A DNA stretch of 64,000 bases from Salibacterium aidingense DSM 18341 (GCF_000429685.1 NZ_AUCI01000010.1:1-64000); one strand, 5' to 3'; shown: positions 43,961 through 53,989, counted from the stretch's first letter. The notes: generated from the sequence alone by a model not told the origin. Translations and numbers: made by a program.

Positions 43961-44563
43961 TTATCTGGAATAGAACTCAACGATGAGCGCTTCTGTGATT
44001 TCAGAAGGAAGCTCGGAACGTTCCGGATAGCGGCTGTACACGCCTTCTTTTTTATCTTCATCAAATGTCAGATATTCCGGCACAAAACTATTGGCTTCCA
44101 GCGCGTCGTTTACCAAAGATAAATTTTGGGATTTTTCGCGCAGCCCAATAGTCTGTCCGGGCTTCAGACGGTACGAAGGGACGTCGACACGGCCGCCGTC
44201 TACTGTGACATGACCGTGGGTAACAAGCTGGCGTGCAGCTTTACGCGTACGGGCGAGACCGAGACGATAGACAATGTTATCAAGGCGGGATTCCAGCAGG
44301 ATCAAGAAGTTTTCCCCGTGAACCCCTGGAAGGTTTCCAGCCTGTTTAAACGTGCGGAGGAACTGCTTTTCATTCAGTCCGTACATGTAACGGAGCTTTT
44401 GCTTTTCCTGAAGCTGTTCCCCGTATTCCGACAGCTTTCTGCGCTGGGTCGGGCCATGTTCACCCGGAGGATACGGGCGCTTTTCTAATTCTTTACCTGT
44501 TCCGCTGAGGGAAACACCAAAGCGGCGGGATTTTTTCCAAGTAGGTCCTGTATAACGTGCCAT
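43961..44563 (-). CDS. rpsD: 30S ribosomal protein S4
   Basis: A 200-residue primary 16S rRNA-binding protein that starts assembly of the 30S body and, in B. subtilis, represses its own mRNA. It begins [19 protein letters not shown] and contains the S4 RNA-binding domain (about 91-155, [34 protein letters not shown]). It has no N-terminal zinc-binding cysteines, so it is the cysteine-free form. AAAGGAGG precedes the ATG. It is monocistronic, with its own promoter, structured leader and terminator. Confidence 0.97.
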   Translation of the reverse strand: MARYTGPTWKKSRRFGVSLSGTGKELEKRPYPPGEHGPTQRRKLSEYGEQLQEKQKLRYMYGLNEKQFLRTFKQAGNLPGVHGENFLILLESRLDNIVYRLGLARTRKAARQLVTHGHVTVDGGRVDVPSYRLKPGQTIGLREKSQNLSLVNDALEANSFVPEYLTFDEDKKEGVYSRYPERSELPSEITEALIVEFYSR

Positions 44564-44806
44564 ACAAGAACGCCTCCTTTTATTTATAAAAGTATTGGAA
44601 AAAGAGAACCATCGACAATCTCTTGACATGCTCATTTTGTTTTCATGTATCTTCGCCCCGACAGCTAGGGGGTACACAATACACCTTGCATTAATCTGTC
44701 AGCCGCGAATGCAAGGAACAAAATGACAAGGGTGCACATACCAAGTTTGCCCGGGCTGTCTTTTAACACAAAAGCCATTATACTATTTTTCTTTTTGTAA
44801 AGTCAA
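44564..44806 (-). promoter_or_regulatory. rpsD promoter and S4 autoregulatory leader with a pseudoknot
   Basis: On the minus strand, TTGACT (44801-44806) and TATAAT (44777-44782), 18 bases apart, form a promoter. The leader then shows a nine-base stem (44717-44725 with 44633-44641), a nine-base inner hairpin CCTTGCATT/AATGCAAGG (44708-44716 with 44684-44692), and GCTGTC/GACAGC (44755-44760 with 44660-44665), whose pairing crosses the first stem. That is a pseudoknot, as known for the S4 leader of B. subtilis. Confidence 0.8.
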
Positions 44807-45000
44807 CATACTGAAATGAATATTAAACTTATTAAGATTATTTCATTCATTTCAAAAAAATACAGGAAATGTTTTTCAAAATAAGTTATAATCTCTATAT
44901 AGAAAATGGTCACAGGTAGAAAGAATCACGTTTTTGGAAAATAAGTGAGTCAGGAATTGGGACGAATAATCGCATAAAACGTGTATCGGTGGTGTGAGGT

Positions 45001-46752
45001 ATGGAAAACAATAACTTATCATCAGAAGAATCAGCCCAATACCGAAAGATGTGGAAGGATGTTCTGTGCAGGGAAGATGTGCAGGAATTACTTGCTCCCT
45101 GCACTTTTTTCCTGAAAAGAGATAACGGAGAAGTCATTTCTACCTATACAGAAGGAACAATGCCTTCCCTTCGTGACCTTGAAAGGTATAAAGAGGAATC
45201 GCTGTTTGCTGAAGAAGAGAAGGGATTCACAGTGAAAGACAGATTGTGGAAAGCAGGAGCTGTTTTTCAGACAGAGACAAGCGCGGGTTCCGTCTTTCAA
45301 GGGTTTTTAACAGCACTTGTGCCATCTTTGAAAAAATGGATGATGAAAATAGAACATAAAGAAGAATCCAGTGAAGATAAACGTTATGAGTTAATGATTC
45401 AAGTAACAAAAAAATTTCACTCGTCTATGAAAGCTGATGCTGTATTAAAGGAGATCGTAAAATCCCTTGAATTTATATACCCTTCCAGCCGTATTGCCCT
45501 TCATCTTGCTCAAGATTGGAAAGTGCATACAGATCTGGCTCATATTGATTGTTCTTTTGGTTTTCAGGGGATGAATGAAAAAATGAAACAAACTTATTTA
45601 CTGGGCCAGATCCAAATGGAAGATACGGAAAATTTCAATGTTTCTGTCCTTTATATTCCGCTTCTCGGAAAACAAGGGGTCTACGGGGTATTAAGCATGG
45701 AAGCACCGAAGACGCTCGTAAATAATGAAAAAGAGAGAGATTACATGAAGATGCTGGCTGATACAGGGGGAAATGCACTTGAGAATGCAGAGCTGTACCA
45801 ACAATCCAGAACCTTGATAAAAGATTTACAGCTTATTAATGAGACGTCTCATATTTTGAATTCCAGACTGAAAATTGAAGAAACGGTGGAGAGTATGGAA
45901 ACACAGATTGAGAAATTCATACCAGAAAGCCGCCAGGGTTATATTCTTACCGATGAAATCCGCAATCTTCGTGTTTTAAAGGATGACTATTTTAAGGAAC
46001 CGGAGCGGCTGGAAATGATATTTCACGTGATGGACCGTTTCGAACACAACCAGGAAGCGGTGTTCATTGGAGATCTGGAGAGGGAATCCATGTATGATGT
46101 GGAAGGGTACCGGTCTATGATGGCAGTTCCGATGATACAAAGCAATGAACTAAAAGGGGCCGTCCTCGTGTTAGGAGAGATAGACAATGCGTTTACGTTT
46201 CACCAATTTAAAATTCTTCAGTCGCTGGTGCATCATTCCACGCTGGCATTTATTAATGCCACCCTTCATGAAAAGCTTGAAAACCTTGTCATCACGGATC
46301 ATTTAACAAAACTTCATTCGAGGCATTTCCTGGACCAAAGAGTTGGAGAATCGATCCGAACCGACATACAGGGGACCTTTCTGCTGTTTGACATTGATAA
46401 TTTCAAAGAAATAAACGACAGTTATGGGCATCAGACCGGAGACAGCATTATCGTTCAGGTTGGGCGGATTATTGAAGAAAATATTCGTACTGGAGATGTG
46501 GCGGCAAGATGGGGAGGAGAAGAGCTTGCTGTTTACCTGCCCTGTGCTTCGGCCCCTGCCGGGAGAAAGGTGGCAGACCGGATTGTAAGGCACGTTGAAA
46601 AAGCTTCCAACCCCGCCGTGACCATCTCCTGTGGCGCAGCAACATGGACACGTGAGGAGGAAATGACGCTGGATGAATTGTTTTTAAGGGCGGATCAGGC
46701 CCTGTACCGGGCAAAACGAAGCGGAAAAAACCAGGTTGTATATGAGATATAA
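45001..46752 (+). CDS. dgcP: GAF-GGDEF diguanylate cyclase (DgcP/YtrP-like)
   Basis: A 583-residue protein with an N-terminal region of unknown fold (about 1-120), two GAF-like sensor domains (about 130-270 and 290-420) and a C-terminal GGDEF domain (about 425-583). The active-site loop reads RWGGEELAVYLP, with GGEEL at 505-509; Glu in the third place is tolerated, and the last residue is Leu instead of Phe. It should make cyclic di-GMP, which restrains motility. B. subtilis ytrP (dgcP) occupies the same position next to rpsD and ytsP. No membrane segments are seen. Confidence 0.88.
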   Translation: MENNNLSSEESAQYRKMWKDVLCREDVQELLAPCTFFLKRDNGEVISTYTEGTMPSLRDLERYKEESLFAEEEKGFTVKDRLWKAGAVFQTETSAGSVFQGFLTALVPSLKKWMMKIEHKEESSEDKRYELMIQVTKKFHSSMKADAVLKEIVKSLEFIYPSSRIALHLAQDWKVHTDLAHIDCSFGFQGMNEKMKQTYLLGQIQMEDTENFNVSVLYIPLLGKQGVYGVLSMEAPKTLVNNEKERDYMKMLADTGGNALENAELYQQSRTLIKDLQLINETSHILNSRLKIEETVESMETQIEKFIPESRQGYILTDEIRNLRVLKDDYFKEPERLEMIFHVMDRFEHNQEAVFIGDLERESMYDVEGYRSMMAVPMIQSNELKGAVLVLGEIDNAFTFHQFKILQSLVHHSTLAFINATLHEKLENLVITDHLTKLHSRHFLDQRVGESIRTDIQGTFLLFDIDNFKEINDSYGHQTGDSIIVQVGRIIEENIRTGDVAARWGGEELAVYLPCASAPAGRKVADRIVRHVEKASNPAVTISCGAATWTREEEMTLDELFLRADQALYRAKRSGKNQVVYEI

Positions 46753-46754
46753 AA

Positions 46755-46797
46755 ACCACCGCCTCGATTTATTACAGAAGGAGGCGGCGGGCTGTTT
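46755..46797. terminator. Terminator between dgcP and ytsP
   Basis: CCGCCTC (46759-46765) pairs with GAGGCGG (46781-46787), between two convergent genes, with a TTTT run at 46795-46798 on the plus strand. Confidence 0.6.
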
Positions 46798-47282
46798 TAG
46801 ATATATTCCACTAAGATACGTGTGAACTTTTCTAAATGTTCCTGTTCTCCGGCAGTAAACCGTTCTGTGACAGGACTGTCAATATCCAGCACTCCTATCA
46901 GTTTATTTTCTTTCAAAAGCGGTACTACGATTTCAGAACGGGAAGCGGCGTCACAGGCAATGTGTCCCGGAAATTGGGTCACATCTTCTACTCTTACCGT
47001 TTTTTTCTCTCTGGCACTTGTACCACACACTCCTTTTCCCAACGGAATCCGGATACAAGCCGGCAAACCCTGAAAAGGAGCGAGCACAAGCTCGTTTTCC
47101 TGCGGCTGATATAAATAAAAACCCACCCAGTTCACATTTTCCAAAAACTGAAATAAGAGAGCGGAGGCGTTGGCAAGATTGGCTGTTTGATCTGTTTCTC
47201 CCTCCAAAAGGGAAATCAGTTGTTTATTCAACGTCTCGTATGCTTCGTTCCATGTCCCATTATAGGAGACCGGTTCAAACAT
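46797..47282 (-). CDS. ytsP: Free methionine-(R)-sulfoxide reductase, GAF type (YtsP)
   Basis: A 161-residue single-GAF-domain enzyme of the fRMsr (MsrC) family that reduces free methionine-R-sulfoxide in the cytoplasm. The three catalytic and resolving cysteines are present: C76 (GLPACIRI), C86 (GKGVCGTSA) and C110 (HIACDAASRSEIVVP). WVGFYLY near residue 52 is also typical. A GGAAGGAGAA stretch precedes the ATG. It is convergent with dgcP and divergent from refZ, the same set as in B. subtilis. Confidence 0.92.
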   Translation of the reverse strand: MFEPVSYNGTWNEAYETLNKQLISLLEGETDQTANLANASALLFQFLENVNWVGFYLYQPQENELVLAPFQGLPACIRIPLGKGVCGTSAREKKTVRVEDVTQFPGHIACDAASRSEIVVPLLKENKLIGVLDIDSPVTERFTAGEQEHLEKFTRILVEYI

Positions 47283-47479
47283 GAGAATTCTCCTTCCTTG
47301 CAGTATCTTATCTGTAAAAAGTATAGCACAGCAGAAGAACCACCGTCTTTCATAGAGAAGTAAAGAAAGGCTTGGCGAAGAACGGTTGAAAATGTCGAGA
47401 ACTTTTTAAAGGAAAACAGGCGGGACAGAAGGAAGTATACCATACAGCAGTATTGCACTAAAAAAGGAGGGGGATTGCG

Positions 47480-48133
47480 ATGGATCCGGAAAACACCAGA
47501 GGCAGAATATTGGAAGCAGCGGCTGTCTTGTTTACCAACAAAGGGTTTCACGGGACCTCCGTGCGTGAAATTGCTAAGAAAACAGGCGTGAACCTATCGC
47601 TTATATCCTACTATTTTGGCGGCAAACAGGGGCTGCTTGAAGCCCTAATGGTAAACTTTCTGGAAGGTTATATAAAAAACCTGGAAGAAGCAGTGAAAAA
47701 TCCGCGCCATAATTCGTTTGAAGTATTAATGGAAATGGCGGAGAAAAGCCTGTTTTATATGCAGAAATATCATTTGAGAGCACGTTTTGTCCTTCGTGAA
47801 ATGACCCTGGATTCTACGTTTGTGCGTGAAATTACCACTACTTATCTCATGAAGGAAAAACATCTGTATGCTATGGTGTTAAAAAAAGGAATGCAGGAGG
47901 GGGTTTTTATACCTGTAACAATTCATTGGACCATTATGCATTTTCGGGCCATGGTACAAATGCCTTTTTTACATCACCAATATGTGCGGGAAGTCTTTCA
48001 CATGCAGCCGCAGCAGGCTCCGTTTGTCACTCTTTATCTTAAAGAAATACGAAGCTGGGTGTTAAAAGCAGTCGTTAACCGTGATTATTTGGAACGGGAA
48101 AAACCCCATCGGTTTTTTTCCCAAAGTCTTTAG
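47480..48133 (+). CDS. refZ: TetR-family regulator of FtsZ, RefZ
   Basis: A 217-residue TetR-type DNA-binding protein. The helix-turn-helix is at about 10-55 (ILEAAAVLFTNKGFHGTSVREIAKKTG, followed by SLISYYFGGKQGLLEAL). In B. subtilis RefZ (YttP) binds motifs near the chromosome ends and inhibits FtsZ assembly, helping to place the sporulation septum. Position between ytsP and hisJ matches. AAGGAGGGG precedes ATG 47480. Its stop overlaps that of the convergent hisJ. I could not find a convincing RefZ-binding motif nearby. Confidence 0.9.
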   Translation: MDPENTRGRILEAAAVLFTNKGFHGTSVREIAKKTGVNLSLISYYFGGKQGLLEALMVNFLEGYIKNLEEAVKNPRHNSFEVLMEMAEKSLFYMQKYHLRARFVLREMTLDSTFVREITTTYLMKEKHLYAMVLKKGMQEGVFIPVTIHWTIMHFRAMVQMPFLHHQYVREVFHMQPQQAPFVTLYLKEIRSWVLKAVVNRDYLEREKPHRFFSQSL

Positions 48134-48927
48134 AAAGAAATCATTTCCTCAAGCCCCTGCATCATATCTTTGGCTTGATGTGCATCCGAACCATATATGA
48201 GGGGGATGCCTCTTTTTTTTGCTTCCCATGCAATGGAGTTGTCCGGGTATGGTTCCCTGCACATAGGCTTAGCTGTTCCGGCGCCATTGTAATCAAGCGT
48301 CATTTCTTCTTCATGCACTGCTTCCAGCAAGGGGCCGATATGTTTTTGGATCTCCATCTCTGGAAAACGCTGCTGAAATTTTTTTATCAAGGTGATGTGT
48401 CCCAGGCGGCGGGGCTTAAAATCACCGAGATCGCTCCGTATGGAAAGCAGGAGGGTGTGATAATACAACTGCGCTGTTTTTTCAGCAGAGCCTGTTTTCT
48501 CAATAAGAGAGGCGAAACTATCCAGACTGTAATCCAGGCATGTATATGTCGTATCAGTGCGAAGAAAATGGACAGATAGAATACTGTCGTCGAGGCGGGG
48601 CCCTGTCTCGTCCAGAAGCTTCTTTGTCTCCCTTTCAAACCCCTCGATAAAATCAATTTCCAACCCTGCTAAAATAGTAATATCTTTTTTATACTCTTTT
48701 TTTAAATCTTCAATTGTATAAAAGTAACGGTCCAGTAACTCCTGAGACATGGCACTATCCCTGCCGGGGACAGGATCTTCAAAATTTCCGGGAAGGGGAG
48801 CGTGCTCCGTGAAAGTAATGGAATGCAGGCCTTCGGAAACAGCACGTTCGATATAAGAGTGAAAAGAGTCGGAGGAACCGTGAGGGCAGAAAGGAGTATG
48901 AATGTGACCGTCTCTTTTTATTGACAT
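48130..48927 (-). CDS. hisJ: Histidinol-phosphatase HisJ (PHP family)
   Basis: A 265-residue metallophosphatase that removes phosphate from histidinol phosphate in histidine synthesis. PHP-family metal ligands are visible: HIHTPFCPHG at the N-terminus, ITFTEHAP (E-H), GLEIDFI, the SVHF segment and the closing YGSDAHQ. GGAGGAGATATT precedes the ATG. It is convergent with refZ, sharing a few bases at the stop codons, and divergent from ezrA. The gene lies apart from other his genes, as in B. subtilis. Confidence 0.93.
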   Translation of the reverse strand: MSIKRDGHIHTPFCPHGSSDSFHSYIERAVSEGLHSITFTEHAPLPGNFEDPVPGRDSAMSQELLDRYFYTIEDLKKEYKKDITILAGLEIDFIEGFERETKKLLDETGPRLDDSILSVHFLRTDTTYTCLDYSLDSFASLIEKTGSAEKTAQLYYHTLLLSIRSDLGDFKPRRLGHITLIKKFQQRFPEMEIQKHIGPLLEAVHEEEMTLDYNGAGTAKPMCREPYPDNSIAWEAKKRGIPLIYGSDAHQAKDMMQGLEEMISF

Positions 48928-49136
48928 AATATCTCCTCCATCAGCATATCATTATAAAATTTTGTAATTTTATTTATACTTCTTCCACATGAGAAGTATT
49001 TCCATGTTATCATAAAGGTATCTTTTTATATAACATACCAATGAATAAAAGAAAAAATAAGCAAATATAGAAGGAAAATATCGAAAATTGCCGAAATAGG
49101 ATAATATAGTGCGGAAGAAAACTGGAGTGAAGACTC

Positions 49137-50816
49137 ATGGTATACTATGTGATTATAACGTTAGCATTTCTTATTGCCATTTTTATTATTTATGGAGCTG
49201 TTTCCCGCCGGCATATATATAAAAACGTGGACCGGCTGGAGCAATGGAAAACAGAAATCGCAAATCAGCCGGTGGCCGATGAGATTGCAAAGGTCAAAGG
49301 GTTGACGATGTCGGGAGAAACAGAAGAGAAGTTTGAAGAATGGCGCAGAGAATGGGATGAAATTCTCGGTGTCCATCTTCCTGATATAGAAGAAGCGCTG
49401 TTTGATATAGAAGAGTGGGCAAACAAATACAGATTTAAAAAAGCGAAAACGCATATTGAAGGAGTAGACAATCAGCTCGGGGAAATGGAAAGTCATATTC
49501 AAACCATTTTCAAAGAAGTTGAACAGCTTATACATAGTGAAGAAGAAAACCGCTCAGGAATTTCCGAAACACAGGAAAGGTTTGAAAATCTGCGCCGTTA
49601 TTTATCGCAAAATTGGCTGTCGCTGGGGGACACGGCACCTGTTCTGGAGCGCCGCCTGAAAGAATGTGAAACTTTATTTTCCAGTTTTCATGAGGAACGG
49701 GAAGCCGGAAATTACAGCCGGGCTAATCAGATACTGAATGAACTGAATACGGGCATGAGCCGGGAAGAAGAATTCATGCGTACCATCCCTGCTGTCCTTG
49801 TCGATATTCAATCAGATCTGCCTGCTGAATGTGCTGAACTGGAAAAGGGGATAGAGGAAATGGAGGAGGCGGGGTATGTTCTCGCCCATTATGATTTTCT
49901 TACGCAAATCCAACAGGTAAGAGAGGAATTCCCGGATTTGCAAAAAGCGGCAGTTAATCTTGAGGTGGAATGGGCACAGGAACGCCTTCAACAAATCCGT
50001 TCGTTTTTGGAAGATACCTATAAAACGCTGGAGAAAGAAGTGGAGGCCCGCCGTTTTGTGGAAGAGAACGTGCACGAAACAAGACAGGAACTGAGCCGTC
50101 TTGAAGAACAGGTAAATTCCCTTGCCCGGGAACGGGAAAAGGTGGAAGTGAGCTACCGTATCCCGGGAGAAGAACAGCAGCGGCAGGCCGAGGTGGAAAA
50201 AAATATGCAGACAGCTCTTCAGGAATGGCGGGTTTTTCAGGACGTGCAGGAAAATAAGAAACAATCTTTTACAGGTTTGAAAAAGTCACTGGACCATATA
50301 AAAAAAGAAATGGGCAGTTTGGAGCAGAATATCCGCCGTTCAAAAGAGAAACTTTATACCCTCCGCAAGGATGAATTAAAAGCTCTGGACACATTACGAT
50401 CCCTGCGGCGGCAATTATTGCAGGACCGCATGACACTGGAACGCTCTTTTCTTCCAAAAGTGCCATCTTCTCTGTTAAATGAAATTGATGCAGCGGAAGA
50501 ACGCCTGGAAGCTGCGTCTTCTATATTGGGAGAAGTACCGGTTGAACTCGGCAGGGTAAATGCCTCCGTGGAAGACGCTGAACATTATGTCAATCGGGTG
50601 CATCAACAGTTGAATGCAACGGTGGAACAAGCCAAACTGGCTGAACGGGCTATTCAATACGGTAATAAATATAGGAGCCAATCCAGTTCCATAGATGATT
50701 CGTTGAAGGAAGCAGAAGGATATTTTCGAAAAGGCTACTATGATGAGGCAGTGAATACTGCGGTTCAGACCCTGGAACAAAAAGAACCAAATGCTTTGAA
50801 AAAGCTGGAAATCTAG
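49137..50816 (+). CDS. ezrA: Septation ring formation regulator EzrA
   Basis: A 559-residue protein, close to the 562 of B. subtilis. One N-terminal membrane helix (about 3-20) is followed by a long cytoplasmic array of spectrin-like triple-helix repeats. It limits FtsZ ring number and links division to cell-wall synthesis. The conserved C-terminal patch is present (IQYGNKYRSQSSSI, then EAEGYFRKGYYDEAV). A GGAGTG site precedes ATG 49137. It is divergent from hisJ, and its stop codon forms the first bases of a long palindrome. Confidence 0.94.
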   Translation: MVYYVIITLAFLIAIFIIYGAVSRRHIYKNVDRLEQWKTEIANQPVADEIAKVKGLTMSGETEEKFEEWRREWDEILGVHLPDIEEALFDIEEWANKYRFKKAKTHIEGVDNQLGEMESHIQTIFKEVEQLIHSEEENRSGISETQERFENLRRYLSQNWLSLGDTAPVLERRLKECETLFSSFHEEREAGNYSRANQILNELNTGMSREEEFMRTIPAVLVDIQSDLPAECAELEKGIEEMEEAGYVLAHYDFLTQIQQVREEFPDLQKAAVNLEVEWAQERLQQIRSFLEDTYKTLEKEVEARRFVEENVHETRQELSRLEEQVNSLAREREKVEVSYRIPGEEQQRQAEVEKNMQTALQEWRVFQDVQENKKQSFTGLKKSLDHIKKEMGSLEQNIRRSKEKLYTLRKDELKALDTLRSLRRQLLQDRMTLERSFLPKVPSSLLNEIDAAEERLEAASSILGEVPVELGRVNASVEDAEHYVNRVHQQLNATVEQAKLAERAIQYGNKYRSQSSSIDDSLKEAEGYFRKGYYDEAVNTAVQTLEQKEPNALKKLEI

Positions 50817-50852
50817 ACAATAAAGGACTAAAGTTCTAGTTCTTTATTGTCT
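50815..50852. repeat. 16-base near-perfect palindrome at the end of ezrA
   Basis: AGACAATAAAGGACTA (50815-50830) pairs with TAGTTCTTTATTGTCT (50837-50852) around AAGTTC, with one G-T wobble. It begins within the ezrA stop codon. The stem is AT-rich and followed by AATTATG, not a clear T-run, so it may be a weak terminator, an mRNA 3' protector or a protein-binding site. Confidence 0.65.
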
Positions 50853-50934
50853 AATTATGTCGATGACCTACCAAAGTCCTTTTTTCGTTTTTGCTGCAAT
50901 GATATAATAGTCGTGCGCGAAAGGAGGGCGGAAT

Positions 50935-51378
50935 ATGAAGCCGATCTATATGACAGGAATGGTGGTTCTCATCTGCTTTACTATTTTAGGAGCAGCGGCC
51001 ACGGTGCTTCTTTATAATGATTCCGAAGAAGCTGACAATAAGGAAGAGAAAACAACCGAAGAACTGGCTGCCGACCTTGATGAGGCTCTCGGTGTTACTC
51101 CGCCCGGCGAAAATGAGGATAATACAGCGGAACAGAAGCTTGCTGCTAAAACGGAGGAACCTGCGGAGGAAAAGTCCTTAGAGGCAGAACAGAATGTCGA
51201 AGAAGACGGATCACAGGAGCATCCGGCTGAGCAGGCTTCCCTGCCGGAGATGTCTTCGCTGCAGGAGAATGAGGCAGAGAATGCTGCGAGGAATGCAGAA
51301 GAATCAAATGCAATCTCACTGGGACCGGCGGAGGAAAGTGTTCCTGTCGATGAATTACTGGAACTTATTAATGAATAG
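50935..51378 (+). CDS. Membrane-anchored acidic protein of unknown function
   Basis: A 147-residue protein with a single N-terminal membrane helix (about 5-27, MTGMVVLICFTILGAAATVLLY) and an outward, disordered and very acidic remainder rich in Glu, Ala, Asp, Asn and Gln. It ends VPVDELLELINE. AAAGGAGGG precedes ATG 50935, and TATAAT at 50903-50908 may be its promoter -10. It lies alone between ezrA and nifZ, with a terminator after it. I do not recognise the family; composition resembles surface proteins of salt-tolerant Bacillaceae. Confidence 0.6.
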   Translation: MKPIYMTGMVVLICFTILGAAATVLLYNDSEEADNKEEKTTEELAADLDEALGVTPPGENEDNTAEQKLAAKTEEPAEEKSLEAEQNVEEDGSQEHPAEQASLPEMSSLQENEAENAARNAEESNAISLGPAEESVPVDELLELINE

Positions 51379-51392
51379 CGGTATTTAAAAAA

Positions 51393-51420
51393 AGGCTGTC
51401 CAAAAAGGGCAGTCTTTTCT
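51393..51420 (+). terminator. Terminator before nifZ
   Basis: AGGCTGTCC (51393-51401) pairs with GGGCAGTCT (51407-51415), with wobbles, followed by TTTCT. Confidence 0.65.
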
Positions 51421-51528
51421 AATAGGAATTTTCTTCAGATAATGAAATGTGTTAATATAAGAAGTTGCATTCGTGTGAAATAAAAATCCAGTAGCGTTAA
51501 AATAAAAAACAGTAAAGGGGCGGCACCA

Positions 51529-52674
51529 ATGGTTTATTTAGACAACAGTGCGACTACTAAACCGTGGCCGGAAGTACTGGATGCTTATTATAAGGCAGCC
51601 TCCGATTATTTTGGCAACCCTTCCTCTCTTCACCATCCAGGGGTGGAAGCAGAAACATTATTGAATAAGGGCAGATCCGCAGTGGCCGGGCTGCTTCGCG
51701 TTCGGCCGGAGGAAATAGTTTTTACATCCGGAGGAACGGAAAGTAATAATCTTGCCATAAAAGGGATTGCTTTCAAGCACCAGGAGAGAGGAAAACATTT
51801 AATTACGTCTGCTGTAGAGCACCCCTCCGTCAAGGAAGCATTCATGGACCTGGAAGAGTTTGGATTCGAGGTCACTTATCTGGAGGCAGACCGAGAAGGG
51901 CGTATTTCTCCGGAAAACGTAGTCAAAGCGGTCCGGGAAGACACCATTCTTGTGTCTCTCATCCATGTGAATAACGAACTGGGAACGATTAACCCCATAG
52001 AAGAAACGGCTCGGCAGCTCAAACAATTCCCTAAGCTTTTTTTTCATACGGACCACGTTCAGGGAGCCGCTCACGTTCCTCTTGATCTGTCCGACGTAGA
52101 TTTATGTTCGATTTCTGCTCACAAGTTTCACGGCTTAAAAGGCACCGGGGCCTTGTTCAAAAAAAATGGTGTTTTTTTATCATCTCTTTTTCACGGGGGA
52201 GAGCAGGAGAATGCTTTTCGTGCCGGCACGGAAAATGTGCCGGGCATTACCGCTATGGCAAAAGCCTTCCGCCTTTCTGAAGAAAAACGGCAGGATGAAA
52301 ATGACCGCCTGCAGTCGCTGAAAATACATCTAATCAGAGAATTACAAACAATGGAAGAAGCTGAGGTAAACACCCCGATAACGGGTTCTGCCCCCCATAT
52401 TGTGAATGTGTCCTTCCCTGGCGTGAAGCCCGAGGTTCTTGTGCAGGAATTGACAAGACAGGACATTCATGTATCCACCAAATCGGCCTGTTCCTCCAAA
52501 CTGGAGGAACCAAGCGCCGTGATTAAAGCTGCTGGATTGGGAGAAGAACGGGCTTGGAGTGCGCTGCGGATTAGTTTTTCTTATGAAACGGCCGAGGCGG
52601 AGATTGAAGCGGCGGTCACTGCTTTGCAGCGTATCGTTCCGGAAATGAAGAAGGTAATGGGAGAGAAAAAATAA
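51529..52674 (+). CDS. nifZ: Cysteine desulfurase NifZ, partner of ThiI
   Basis: A 381-residue PLP enzyme of the NifS/IscS class that takes sulfur from cysteine as a persulfide. PLP binds K199 in SISAHKFHG; the substrate-site His is in SAVEHPSV; the mobile persulfide C321 is in STKSACSSK. In Bacillus the copy next to thiI (nifZ) passes sulfur to ThiI for 4-thiouridine in tRNA, which fits here: its stop overlaps the thiI start by one base (TAATG). GGGGCGG precedes ATG 51529. Confidence 0.93.
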   Translation: MVYLDNSATTKPWPEVLDAYYKAASDYFGNPSSLHHPGVEAETLLNKGRSAVAGLLRVRPEEIVFTSGGTESNNLAIKGIAFKHQERGKHLITSAVEHPSVKEAFMDLEEFGFEVTYLEADREGRISPENVVKAVREDTILVSLIHVNNELGTINPIEETARQLKQFPKLFFHTDHVQGAAHVPLDLSDVDLCSISAHKFHGLKGTGALFKKNGVFLSSLFHGGEQENAFRAGTENVPGITAMAKAFRLSEEKRQDENDRLQSLKIHLIRELQTMEEAEVNTPITGSAPHIVNVSFPGVKPEVLVQELTRQDIHVSTKSACSSKLEEPSAVIKAAGLGEERAWSALRISFSYETAEAEIEAAVTALQRIVPEMKKVMGEKK

Positions 52675-53882
52675 TGCGATATGATCATATTTTAGTTCGG
52701 TATGGTGAACTTGCTTTAAAAGGAAAAAACAGAGCCCAATTTGAAAAAAAACTGGAACAGAATATAAGGTTCGCTGTAAGTGGAGCCCCTAACTGTAAGG
52801 TAAAACGAACATTTGGGCGAATTATGATTGAATTGCACGGGGAACCTCCGACCACTGTCATGGAGCCCTTGCGGCATGTATTTGGTATTTCCTCTTTCAG
52901 TTTAGCAATGAAAGCAGCCAACAAAGAAGAAGAAATAAAGGAAACAGCTCTTCAGGCTTTCTTGCAGCAGAGTGGAGCGAAAAAGACCTTTAAAGTCAAT
53001 GCCCGCAGATCCTATAAACCCTTTCCTATTTCTTCCCAGGAAATGAATCAGCGGATCGGGGGATACGTGCTCAAAAATACAGACAATGTCACGGTGGATG
53101 TCCACCATCCAGATATTGAAATTAATGTGGAAATACGGGAGCAGGGAACCTTTATTACATGCGGCCGGATCGAAGGCGCCGGCGGACTTCCCGTGGGAAC
53201 CGCAGGGAAGGTTATGCTGATGCTGTCTGGTGGAATTGACAGCCCGGTGGCTGGCTATCTGGCTCTGAAAAGAGGAGCGGAACTGGAGGCCGTTCACTTT
53301 CACAGCCCTCCTTATACGAATGAGAGGGCCAGAAAAAAAGTGGAGGATTTAACCAGTGTACTAACGGCATTCGGCGGTCCCGTGACGCTGCATGTGGTTC
53401 CTTTTACTGAGCTTCAGAAAGCAATTCATGCTAATATCCCTTCCAATTATGCCATGACCATCATGCGGCGGATGATGCTGCGGATTACCGAAAGAATTGC
53501 CGAAAAAAGAGGGATTAAAGCATTAGCAAACGGGGAAAGTTTGGGACAGGTAGCATCTCAGACCCTGGAGAGCATGCACACCATCAATGAGGTAACCAAC
53601 ATGCCGATTTTGAGACCGCTCGTTACGATGGATAAGCAGGAAGTTATTGATATTTCCGATAAAATCGGAACATATCCGATTTCGATTCTTCCTTATGAAG
53701 ACTGCTGTACGATATTTCTTCCTTCAGATTCCGTAACGAAGCCACGCCGGGATAAAGCAGCCCGGTTTGAACAGGCCTTTGATTTTGAACCATATATGGA
53801 GGAGGCTGTTGAAAATACAGAGATGATGACATTTGGCAGAGAGACAAAGCAATCGGAACAGCACATGGACGATTTGCTGTAA
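52674..53882 (+). CDS. thiI: tRNA 4-thiouridine synthetase ThiI
   Basis: A 402-residue enzyme that adenylates U8 of tRNA and replaces oxygen with sulfur. It has an N-terminal ferredoxin-like region, a THUMP domain (about 60-165) and a PP-loop ATPase domain with SGGIDSP at 185-191. It lacks the C-terminal rhodanese domain of E. coli ThiI, as is usual in Firmicutes; the paired NifZ supplies the persulfide. [12 protein letters not shown], with its two cysteines, is the family's conserved stretch. A strong terminator follows. Confidence 0.95.
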   Translation: MRYDHILVRYGELALKGKNRAQFEKKLEQNIRFAVSGAPNCKVKRTFGRIMIELHGEPPTTVMEPLRHVFGISSFSLAMKAANKEEEIKETALQAFLQQSGAKKTFKVNARRSYKPFPISSQEMNQRIGGYVLKNTDNVTVDVHHPDIEINVEIREQGTFITCGRIEGAGGLPVGTAGKVMLMLSGGIDSPVAGYLALKRGAELEAVHFHSPPYTNERARKKVEDLTSVLTAFGGPVTLHVVPFTELQKAIHANIPSNYAMTIMRRMMLRITERIAEKRGIKALANGESLGQVASQTLESMHTINEVTNMPILRPLVTMDKQEVIDISDKIGTYPISILPYEDCCTIFLPSDSVTKPRRDKAARFEQAFDFEPYMEEAVENTEMMTFGRETKQSEQHMDDLL

Positions 53883-53887
53883 CACCG

Positions 53888-53925
53888 CTGCCCCTCTTCT
53901 GTATGAAGAGAGGGGCAGTTTTTCT
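53888..53925 (+). terminator. Terminator of nifZ-thiI
   Basis: CTGCCCCTCTT (53888-53898) pairs with AAGAGAGGGGCAG (53906-53918), with a two-base bulge, followed by TTTTTCTT. Confidence 0.85.
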
Positions 53926-53989
53926 TAAGCTGAATTTGAAACGATTTCTGATTTTTATCGTAACTAGAAAGAAAAGCGGAGGGAAAGCC

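Noticed and set aside
47290-47479. RefZ-binding motif upstream of refZ
   Set aside because: A sequence with GAACG and GAGAAC was seen near 47380-47402, but it is not a convincing palindrome.
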